Source: Baffinella frigidus
Taxonomy: Eukaryota > Cryptophyceae > Cryptomonadales > Baffinellaceae
DNA length: 12,891 nt
Direction: 5' to 3'
Assembly: GCA_026770585.1 (NCBI GenBank)
Contig: MU646405.1
Coordinates: forward strand, 793,735 to 806,625
Shown: piece by piece, positions 1 through 10,600 of the stretch
How positions within the stretch are numbered: position 1 is the stretch's first letter
Layout of the letters: each line of letters starts with the position of its first letter
Translations under genes and position numbers: made by a program
The notes under the pieces: generated by a model
Told to the model about the DNA's origin: nothing
Databases searched by the model: none
What the model saw: the letters and a program-made list of their open reading frames with translations, nothing else

Positions 1-855
1 GGGGGATGGGGCCAGTTCAGCACCGGCTGGGGCACTGGGGCTGGAGGGGTGTGGGGGTGTGGTAGAGACCTGGACTACGCCGCTAAGGACCCCGGCCTGA
101 ATCTTGCTCCTGACGTTTCGGAGTCTCGGCCCCCACGAGTCGGGCACAGGCGCGGGCGGGTTCGAGATCGAAGCTGTTGCCCCTGGGTGTCTATGCCGCT
201 CGTCTCGTATGCCGTACCCTTGCTCCCCTGGAACATCTCTGTGCACGAACGCCAGGCTTGGACACGTGCCCGCCCGGAGAACCATTGACCGGCCTCCTGC
301 TCGCTGTACAGAGGCAGCCTGCGAGGCAACCACCCTGGTCAGATTGCTGTGTGAGTGGGGAAGTCTGGTAGTCAACCACTCTGGCCAGTGGGTGTGATTG
401 GATTGGGGTGGATGCGCTCTCTGGCATTTGTGTGGGAGGGCTGGGGCACACCGCTGAGAGTGGCATAAGGACGAGAGCGAGCGTGCGAAGGAATTCGTGA
501 TGGGAGCGGCTGGTGCGGCGGCTCCCCGCGGCATCGCGCGTCGGCGTTCGGCGTTCGGCGCTCGGGGTGAGCACGGGTGCAGGCGCGTGCACCGCCATGC
601 TTCCTACGGTTGCCAGGGGCTGAGCTCTGTCCCGTGGATCCACCGGACTAATTTATCGGACGCAGGACTTTGGGGGGGTAATTCAAAAGTCAAGAAAAGG
701 CTCCATCATCCTCAAATTTGTCAACTTTTGGCACAAAAAAATACCACACCTCAGAAGACCGTCTTGCGTGTTTTTTGCCTCAACGGGACTTTTCTGTCTC
801 GGGTACCGGCCATCCGAACAGACATCCCTCCCACCGCTCCAGCTAATCCTGGAGA
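1..855. other. Upstream / 5' UTR region, no gene recognised
   Basis: This is G+C-rich sequence before the first recognised coding exon. Open frames exist on both strands, but none has coiled-coil or domain-like composition. I see no convincing TATA box. Small structures are present: a short GTTCGGC-type tandem repeat near 541-562 and a GGTGCA/TGCACC hairpin near 576-594. The stretch 640-800 is A+T-richer and looks intron- or element-like. It may hold the promoter, a 5' UTR exon and a 5' UTR intron. Confidence 0.5.
351..842 (+). other. Possible 5' UTR intron
   Basis: A consensus donor GTGAGT sits at 351-356. A pyrimidine-rich acceptor ending CTCCAG closes at 842, 13 nt before the exon 1 ATG. 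An in-frame TAA at 844-846 just before the ATG means any exon upstream would be non-coding in this frame. This is inferred from splice-site appearance only. Confidence 0.25.
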
Positions 856-1395
856 ATGATGAAGGGCGGGGTGAGGCCCAACCTCTCCTCCTCGTCGATC
901 AACCGGTCGCCCGTGCGGCACTCTACCGGGGGGTCCGTGAACAGCTCCCTGTGCGGCGACCGGGACCGCCGGGAGCTGCATCTTGCGTCTCACAACCTCT
1001 CGACGGACGCTGGCAGGCAGAACGTGGTCCTCAACGTCGAAAAACAGAACAAAAGCTTATCCTCCCACGTCCGTGAGAGCGATGAGCAGCTCGACCGCAC
1101 CAAGGCCGAGTTGCGGAAGGCGCGCGCAACCATCCAGCAGTACGAGCGCCAGGAAGAGAACCTCCAGCGTAGACTCGAGCAAGCACACGCCGACAAGGTG
1201 GCCGCACAGGCGCTGGGGGAGGAGGCGGCGGACCGCGCGAGGAAGCTCGACGCGAAGCTCGCTGTCGGGTTGCACCAGCGGGGGATGGGCGCGGTCCAGC
1301 GCGAGGCGAAGGCGGCGGAGGCGCTGCTGCTGCTCAAGGAGCGCGACGCGGAGCTGGCGGCCGCGCGGAGGGAGGCGATGCTCCTGCGCCTATCG
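856..1395 (+). CDS. Exon 1: N-terminus and first coil (codons 1-180)
   Basis: This is the longest exon, 180 codons, phase 0 out. It begins MMKGGVRPN, then a Ser-rich basic tail. Next comes a long Glu/Arg/Lys/Gln-rich coil with segments such as QQYERQEENLQRRLEQ, ending in an Ala/Glu/Arg/Leu-rich stretch that stops at LLRLS. The donor GTGAGC at 1396 is one of the best in the gene. Past it the frame leaves coiled-coil composition and enters TTTCACC-rich intron repeats. The start is chosen because TAA at 844-846 closes the frame upstream. Confidence 0.8.
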
Positions 1396-4300
1396 GTGAG
1401 CCTTCTGCATTCGGTTTCACCTTTTTCTGTTTCACCCAGTTTCACCTTTTCTGCACTCAGTTTCACCCTTTCAGATCTCATCACACCTGGAACCCTGAAA
1501 TTGCTCGGACAGGGAAGAAAACACGATTTGAATTTTACGGATCTACATGGAACCTCGAGGGAGTTAAGCATACTCCCGGATCAACTTCTCAGAACTTCCA
1601 CTAGGTGGCTAAAGTGAAGCTGTCTCAAACGTTATGACTGATACATGCTCCCGGATTAACTTCTGAGAACCTCCACCAGGTCGAAGCGCGCGAGGAGGAC
1701 TTGGGGTTGGTCCCGCCGGGCGTCGCGGGGGGGGGCGCGAGCGAGAAAGCCGCCAAGCAGAACCGCGCGAGCGTCCTCCTCCAGGTTCTTCCTCTCGTTG
1801 ATTACTCTGCAGGATGAAGTTGAGTCACGTCGCGGTTGACTGAACCGGGCTTGTTCGTTGAGGCGAGAAGTAGAACCGCGCCAGCGTGCTCCTCCACGTT
1901 CTTCTTCTTCTTCGTCTTCTTCTTCGTCTGTCCCATGTGTAGCGGTTGACTGAACCGGGCGTGTTCGTAGAGGCGCAAAGTAGAACCGCGCGAGCGTGCT
2001 CCTCCAGGCTCTTCTTCTGCTGCTGTGTCTGTTTCTTCTTCTTCTTCGTCTTCTTCTTCGTCGTCTTTTTCGTCTTCTTCTCCGTCTTTATTACTCTCGG
2101 GCCTGAAGTTGAGTGGTCCACTAGTTTATGGGCCGTATGATGGACCCGCCTCGGTGCCGACATGCTCCCAAAGAGCGGGGGAAAGCGGGAAAGCGGGGTG
2201 CCAGTTCCACCAGCAAGCCGTAGCAGTTTTTACCGGATCCTTGCAAGAATCCGGGAATGAAATTCTTTTGTTGATTTGTGTGTACGACCCTACGGTAGGA
2301 GGCCCTAGGAACCTTGGAACTGCTGACGTGCCGAGATGTTCCCAAAGAGCGGGAAAGAGCGAGAAAGCGGGATTCCAGTGTGCAGTAGGGATTGTCTGCT
2401 CTAAAAGTTTTTTATGGCGAGCCCGGTTTTAGTCAGGCAGAACTACGATTCGCAAGGAATTGTCACATCGAAATGTGTTTTATGGCGAGCCCAGTTTTTC
2501 GCAGGCAGAGATAGGATTCGCGGCAGCGTGTCGCCAGCCCTCTGAAGTCAAGTTAATTTCGGAACAAGCCAGATTATGTCCCGCTATATAAGGCTTCCGA
2601 CGCCGACGATAAGGGTGTATATGCTATTTTAGGCATACAATGATGCTATCTTACGCTTGTTTATCAGGACAGATTCTGGTATGTTCCGAGATGAAAGTGG
2701 TTGGCCCGGTTGGCCAAGTCCCGATTTCGATTTCCGACTGCCCCCTTGCTCCAACAGACGGTGCAGACGCTCCGAGACGACACGGCGCGACTAAAAGACG
2801 AGACTCAAAGGCCAATGGTTTTTCTGCATGGGCAGTAGGCGTATGGTGTTAACGAGTAGATGGTCGAAAACACGCTTTCATGATTGTACATAGTAGCACG
2901 CCGCACTGCTCAGGTGGTTTCGCGTGGCCAACAGCCACTCGGGAGGCTACGGGGCACCTTTTTCCCGGACATTCGTACATAACGCGACCACAAATTGCCG
3001 ACTTTTGGCATGTTTCCTTAGAACAATCCAACAATTCACTTATGAATGTGAAGATCATGTTCCCCGTAGTGTTTTGCGTGGTGTGAGAAGCGCGGTAACG
3101 AGGAGATGTTTTTCAGGTGCAGACGTTGCGGGACGACAAGGCGCGGATGCGGGAGGAGGCTGTCGCGCGCGACGCCGAGCTGCAGGAGGTTCTAGTTCTG
3201 CCCCAGGCGGGTTCACTCATCGTGTTCACAACAAAAGTTGAGCTGCGGGAGGCTCGTGGCCCGGAAGAACCCTAAACATTGAACCCGAAACCCTGAACCA
3301 TAAACCATAAATCATATACCCGAAGTCTCCTTCTGATAGGGTTTCTCTGGCAGAGGGCCCTCTTGGTGGGCCCGACTCGGGAGAGAATTGCATGGTTTCC
3401 CAGCTGAATTGAGGCATGATCTGGCACCCGAGCGGTGGAGCGGGTAGCTACTAATGCGCAAACCATAAACAATAAACCATAAACAATAAACCATAAACCA
3501 TAAATCCCCACCCCTGGCGTGGATCGCGCAGGAGAGGGAGGGGCGCGCGATCGCGGAAGCGCGCGCCGGTGAGATTTTTCTGTTGGGAGATTTCGGGGGG
3601 TAACGTGGCCTGGCGCTGAGCGAGGCGGAGGGGCAGATGCGCGTGCGTTTTTCGAGATGAAACGAGGAATGGGTTCGTCTCCGAGCGGGTTGCTGATAAC
3701 GCGCGGGTGGTTTCATAGGGAAACGGTTCTAATTTAAAACCAGCGGATTCAGTGAAAATTACTGCACGGATGCTTTAATATTACCAGTAAAACTCAATTG
3801 TGTGTAGTAAATTTCATTACCAGAAAGTTTTAAATTAAAACCGTTTCCCTGTAAAACTGCACAGGAGAAGGAGGGGCGCGCGGTGGCGGAGGGGCGCGTG
3901 CGCGAGACGGAAGGGTCGCTGAGCGAGGCGGAGGGACGCCTCGCTGGGGAGCAGCAACAGCGGTACCATCCAGTTCCGTGTTCTCTTCTTCCTCCTCCTC
4001 CTCCTCTTCTTCTTCTTCTTCGTCTTCTTTATTACTCTCAGCCCAGAGATGGGGGATACAAACGTGAAAGGAGCCAGTCCCGGCCGTCTGTAGTGCAGCC
4101 TGGCGCGAGACGGCGGGGGCGCTGAGCGAGGTGGAGTGGCGCCTCGCTGGGGAGCAGCAACACCGGTACGATCCAGTCCCTTCGTCTTCTTCTTCTTCGT
4201 AAAGCACGTGTGTGGTAATTTGCGTCGCCGGGTTCTAAAATTCGTTTGCCCGGGTTAGGAAGGAGCTGTGGGTGGAATGCGCGGTGGTTCTGAGCTGATC

Positions 4301-7300
4301 AATCAGGCAATGGAAAATTACTACACAAATGCTTTACTATTACTAGTACGACCCAGTTGTGTAGTAATTTTCGCTGAAAAAATGCCGGATTTTGGAAGAA
4401 AAATGCGTTTCCCCGGATTAGGTACGAGCTGTCGGTGAAACGCGCGGTGGTTCTGAGCTACGTTCAAGAGGACACCCGAAACCCGAAAACCTAAACCCTG
4501 AACCCTAAACCCTGAACCCTAAACCCTAAATTCTAACCCCTAACCTTAAAGGTACGAGCTGTCGGTGGAGCGCGCGGTGATTCTGAGCTACGGGTTTTAC
4601 GCCAATATAGCAACAACAACCCTAATATGGCACAAATAAAGGCCTAAGATAGCGTTAAAACTGCGACTGGATCAGTAATGTTCCGAAATGAAATTTCCAG
4701 GTATGAGCTGTCGGTGGAACGCGCGGTGATTCTGAGCTACGTTCAAGAGGAGGCGGAGCGGGCTGAGGAGCGCGGTTCCGACCCTAAACACTAAACCCTA
4801 AACCCTAAACCCTAAACACTAAACCCTAAACACTAAACCCGAAACCCGAAACCCGAAACCCGAAACCCTGAATCCTAAACCCGAAACCCGAAACCCGTAA
4901 CCCGAAACCCGAAACCCGAAACCCGAAACCCGAAACCAGGGAGGGAGATGGAGCGGCTGAGTGAGGAGCGGGAAGTCCTCGCAGACAAGGTCTGCCTCCC
5001 ACTCGAGAATTTTTGACCCCCCCCCCATGAAATTCACCTGTGAAATTTCGGGAGGGGCACTCTATCTTCGAGCCCAAATTGAACTGGGCTCCCATTTGAG
5101 AATTCAAGAGGGTTGTCCTCACGCACCGCAGGAATTCCATGGGGGTTTGGGGTTTAGGGCCGCTTTCGACGCAGTGTTGGGTGAGAATCCGGCCACTCGA
5201 GAATGCAAGAGAGGCCTATTTACATGTGGGGCTGTAAAAACGTGTACCAGGATATGGTGTTCCAACCTCGTGGCTGGGCTAAGTTCGCCTAGAATGGCTC
5301 CAAAGGCAATACAAGTTACTACAAGAAGGGAGGGAGATTGAGCGGCTGAGTGAGGAGAGGGAAGTGCTCGCGGACAAGGTCTGGCTCTCCCATCGTCATG
5401 CAAAAAGCTGACGCCAGCGGACCACTTAGATTGCACGCGACTCCGTACAAAATTTTATTAAAAAATAATTTAGGGCTTGAAAAGTCCTGAAGTTGCTTTT
5501 AAAATCGTTTTAGAGCTGGTAAGTCCCTCTCCTGCGAGGGACTGAAGTGGGTCGCTGCCGTTACCTTGTGAAATTAATCGTCCAGCGCTCCGGTTTCCTA
5601 GCTCGGTCTCCGTCTATTCGGTCTTGCCATTTTGGTGGGTCCGGGCTATTTTTGCGCCAAAGTTGACGGGTGTGTACCGCACACGCAGCGTGGCAACTTG
5701 AGAATAGTAGGTCAACCCGCGTGAGGCAGCGCTAGGTTTCGGCGAAGGCTCGTATACTACAACTCATATACGTATTTCCCTTAAGTTGACAGAGTAAGGA
5801 GAGGGAAGTGCTCGCGGACAAGGTCTATCTCCGGCCTCAACCTGATGCCGGCTTTCCGTAGGGTGCTACCGCACGCAGTACGGTGAAATGATAGGGGATG
5901 CCGGAATCGGGTAGACAAGTCCCTTCATTTCGAGCCCTTATATAAGAGGGCGCCCCACCAGTGAACTTGGTTGGGCGCTACCCCCCCCCCCTTTGTGGAA
6001 GGGCCTTCCTCCTAACGCTGTCCGCCCTCGACTCCTCTGATAGGTGCCTTCATTTCGAGCCCTGGGCGTCCACCCTTACGTTGGTCCACCGCACGCGCCG
6101 CGTCTCTCATTTCCTCTCTGCGTCACGTTGGGCTAGTGAAGTAGAGCGTTTGCGGTAATTGTTGTCCGTTTTGAAAGTACGGTTTTCCGGTTTTCCGGTT
6201 TTTTAAAATGTTGTAAAGGTCGTTGAATGTTTTAAATGGACACTTCTCTGGTACAAATGAATCGGGGGGGGGAGCAAATGAAAACCGTAAAACCGTAAAA
6301 CCGTACTTTCAAAACGGACAACAATTACCGCAAACGCTCTACTTGACGCACACCTCGATCCCCGCAATGAACCACAGGATGCAGAAGAACCTACGCGTCT
6401 CTCATTCCCTCCCCCCATAACCCCGTAACCTTATCTCAGAAAACGAGTTCTAAAACTCGTTTTCTTAAGTCAATTCCTCTACAAATTCGTCAACTTATTC
6501 TTTACTCTCAGCATAAGTTGACAAATTTGTAGGAGAATTGACTTCAGAAAACGAGTTTTAGAACTCGTTTTCTGAGATAAAACCGCAGGTGGGTGGGCTG
6601 GTGGAGCAGCAAGCGGTAGCAGAGGCAGACGTATAAAGTTGATTGCCAGGGGAAAAAAGGCCACAAGTCGATAACCGCTGTGGTAATCTCGGGGAAGGCA
6701 CACTCATTTAGTACCACGAAACGAAACGTCGCGTTCTGAAGTTGCCACTTATGACCTGGCGTGGAACAGCAGGTGGGTGAGCTGGTGGAGCAGCAAGCGG
6801 CGACAGAGGCTGACACCAACATAACGTCTGTTCTCACTTCAACAACGTAACTCTCATTTTTTGTTTTGCATTCCCCCCACACGCAACGCAACTCGCACTT
6901 TGCCTTTCTCATTTCCTCCCCCCATAACGGTAGGTGGGTGAGCTGGTGGAGCAGCAGGCGGCAGCTGAGGCGGACGCGGCGGACGCTGCCTCCCGGCATG
7001 TTCAAGAAGTGGAGAGCGCGCGGGGCGAGGTTGCCGCGCTCCAGGGGCAGGTTCGCTTTCCAACCTCCTCTACCTGCCGGCTAACTTGAACGATGCACCT
7101 CCTCTTCCTGACCTCCTTCCCTCCTCCTCCTCCTCCCCCTCCTCCTTCTTGCAAGAGGTGGAGAGCGCGCGGGGCGAAGTTGCCGCGCTCCAGGGGCAAG
7201 TACATTCGTCTTGCTCACCTCCTCCTCGCCCTCATCCTTGCCCTCCTCCTCCTTGTCCTCCTCCTCCGCATCTCCTCCCCCCCCCCTCCTCCTTGCCACA

Positions 7301-7572
7301 AGTGACTTCTGCGACCCCTCAGTCAGGAGCAGGCGCCCTGCTCCTCCTCACCTCCTCCTCACCCTCATCCTTGCCAGAAGTGACTTCCCTACGACCTACC
7401 GTACTCAAAGCCGCATGCAAACGCCCGTGAGATCGAGTAGTTTCCCGGCTAGCGTGCTTCGTTTTCGGGCGAGAGTGCTTCCCATGACCCTGAATTCGAT
7501 CAGTTTACTTTGACTGGCTTGTTTTATGACTCTGGAATACAACAGATTCGTGGCGCACTGTCGCGGGAGAGA

Positions 7573-7616
<44 letters not shown>

Positions 7617-10600
7617 GTCTGTGTCTTCTCGCGGTTCGGTCGGAGAACTCTGACGCAGGGAACTGACGGGGAACTCAAACTCGTGGTGGCAGGTTCGGGA
7701 GCAGCGCGAGGCGATGGAACGGCAGAAAATCCGCGCGCAGGCAAGAACCCCCCTCCCCTGAGTCAAGAGCATTGGACCTGACAAGTACCAGTCGGCCCTC
7801 TCTTCCTCTGAATCTGAAGCCCTGGGGGCCATCCTCCTCCTCGGTAGAACCCCGAAACCTGAAAGCGGTGGTGGGTTGGTACTAGCACCCCTCGGAGCGT
7901 TCGCCGGCCCGCTCTGCCTCCAAGCCAAGCCTTTCGACTGTTTGGAAGTTTTCCGGTTGATCGGTTCGTGGGTTCCACTCGAGGCTGGAAATGTGACTAT
8001 TTTAAAACAGGGGTTCCTTTACAAGTGAAGGGGGGAAAGCGCGGTGTAGTGATTCTCACAGAAAAAGGGGCATTTGGTCACGTATCTAGGGGAATTCCCC
8101 TAGATACGTGACCAATCCTGCCCGTGACTGGTGCTAAATTTAACAACCCCACATTTGAAATACTCCCTCTTCTAGCCTCGAGTGGTTGTACAGGTGTGTA
8201 CTGTACGTGGGTAAGATGTGATAAATTGTTGCGTGGCGGATAGTGGAGGTTCTGTGCTCCCTCTTGTCCTGAGCTTCGCAAGTTAGGACTACTCTTGCTC
8301 TGTGACCCCCACCTGGCGGGATCACTGCTGCGGCAGGCGTCGAAGGGTGGCGGATAAGGACAGGGTGCGCGCGCTGACCGACGAGGTTGGGAAGCTCTCC
8401 TGTCCATCTAGCGTGTAGCTCGTCACTAGCGCTGCGCGCGCGCGCAGCGCTAGTGTTGAGCTCTTCACTAGCACTGCGCGCCGCGCGCAAACCCCGAACC
8501 CCGAAAGCCTTGAGGCAGGCGTCGCAAGGGTTTCGCTAGTGGCGGATGCAGATCGGGCGCGCGCGCGCTGACCGACGAGGTTGGGAACCTCTCCTGTCCA
8601 TCTACCGTCCAGCTAGTGTTCATCTCTTCACTAGCGCTGCGCGCAAAACCCGAAACTCGAAGCTAACCCCTGGACCCGAAATCCAGCAGGCGTCGCAGGG
8701 CGCGTCGGCGGCGGACGAGGACAGGGCGCGCGCGCTGACCGACGAGGTTGGGAAGCTTTACGCCGATATCGAAGACTTGACCGAGGCCAACCAACAGCTC
8801 CAGGTGCGTTTCTACAGCACATTCCTTCCTGGAACTGGTGGAACTTTTTGATATATCCTAGAAAAAAACGGGTTTCTGGAACGAATCTGATTTCGCGTGA
8901 AATTCCTCACCTCCAGCGCCTCGCGTCCGACGCGTGGGGATACTCCCACGACTGTTGACTAATCGGGGCTTTGATGATACAACGTCTGCCCGGTTTCCAC
9001 TAGCCCTGGGAGGTGACTCAAATAGTGCCCTGGAACATTTTCAATTCACCTTGCAGACACCCCAAATCTGGGGTGTCTGTGTCAACTTACGTCCCAATCT
9101 TGGTACAAAATCAACTTTTGGGATTTCAGTTCCAGAGCACTATTGAGCCACCTGCAAGGGCTAGTGGTTAGTCAACCGTCGTTGCACCCCCCGGTGCAAA
9201 CGCTGTCCGGGTTAGTCAACCGTCCTCGAGGGCCTTGAGGGCCCTCAAGGACAGTTCGCGGGCGTCTCTATCTGCCTTCTTGTCCGCGCACAAGAAGGCA
9301 GACCGCGCCAGGTCATAAGTCGGATTTTCATTTTACTACACCATCTACGGGTAAAGTTGATTCTCACCAGGGAAACACGCCAAAAGTGTTGGGAATTGGA
9401 GCCCTTCGTGGGCGCTACGATGTTTTCTTGTACCACGAAACACTTCGCGAAACGTTGCGTGTGAAAATCCCACTTGTGACATGGCGTGGTAGGGACGCCT
9501 GCGAGCCTAACCACTCGCTTCCGGCATTGTCGGGATGCCCCTGCCACGCCAGATTCTTCGAAGAAGTCGCCAAAAGTCCATTTCCCCTCAAGGTGGTGGT
9601 TTTCAAAAGTCAACAGCTTTTCGATGGAACGGTCTATAAAAATCAAACCCCTCGAACACTCTGGCGTAGTGGGGATACCCACCTTGTAGTTGTGCCTCAC
9701 GTGGGTTGGGCGACTGTTCTCAACGCCCGCGCGACTAATGAGACCCTCTCGGGCAGGGGGGGCTGGCAGAGGCTCTCCCTAAACCCCAAACCCCACACCC
9801 AAAACCCAAAACCCTAAACTCGAAACCCCAAACCCCAAACCCAAAGCCCCAAACCCTCAACCCCAAACCCTAAACCCCAAACCCTAAACCCTAACCCCTA
9901 AATGTTACCCAGGGGGGGCTAGCAGAGGCACTGGAGGCGAACGACGCCCGCCTCACGTTCATCAGCTGCGGATGTTCTGGGCTGCAGATTACTAGTAACC
10001 CTAGACCCTAGATCCTAGCCACTAGTGTTCTGGGCTGTACCGTAACGCTAACCCCTGAATGTTACCCAGGGGGAGCTAGCAGAGGCACAGGAGGCGAACG
10101 ACGAGGCGCAGGAGCAGCTGGGACGGTTGCGCGCCGGCGAAACCATAGGTACCACACGCCGGACTAGGACCTTTCATCAAAAGTCAACTTGCCCAGGAGC
10201 ACTTAACTTTAAGGATTTTCTGGTGCAGATTTGGTCACGTTACCGCTAAATCTAGCGTATCCGAAACCCTCGTAGCCCACAGTGTGGAGAGTGCCCCAAC
10301 CCCGGGTGAGCAGCGATCGTTGTGTTTGAGCTGTGTAAAGCGATCCTCATCGCGTCCGTTGCGCCCCGGCGAAACCATAGGTACGTGCCAAACCACACAG
10401 CGGGCTACGAAGGGATTTTTGGTGGCTCACCGATAATCAGCTGGTCGTATCGTAACCCCGCAGCCCCGAACCCAAAAACAATAATAGCATAGCCTGAACG
10501 CTGACGTCCCCCATCGTGGCAGGGGACGGGGAGCAGGCGGCGCGAGAGGAGGCGCTGGACGCCTCCCTGAGCGTGTTGGACACCGTCATCCATCAACCTC

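Noticed and set aside
191-859. Long open frames in the upstream region as genes
   Set aside because: Composition is Pro/Arg/Ser/Cys-rich and irregular, as expected for chance frames in G+C-rich DNA. No recognisable domain.
2584-2591. TATA box (TATATAAG) as a promoter, also at about 5938
   Set aside because: Both lie inside introns of the plus-strand gene, and no coding start with support follows either one.
3830-4207. Minus-strand frame with a long poly-Glu tract
   Set aside because: It is the reverse reading of TTC/CTC microsatellites after exon 4 and its copy, and it overlaps the coding exon.
4819-5140. Minus-strand open frames with FRVSGFGFRVSG-type repeats
   Set aside because: They are translations of the telomere-like array. 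No start context or splice pattern supports a protein.
7505-7928. Minus-strand frames with Ser-Leu repeats
   Set aside because: They are produced by the GA microsatellite read in the reverse direction.
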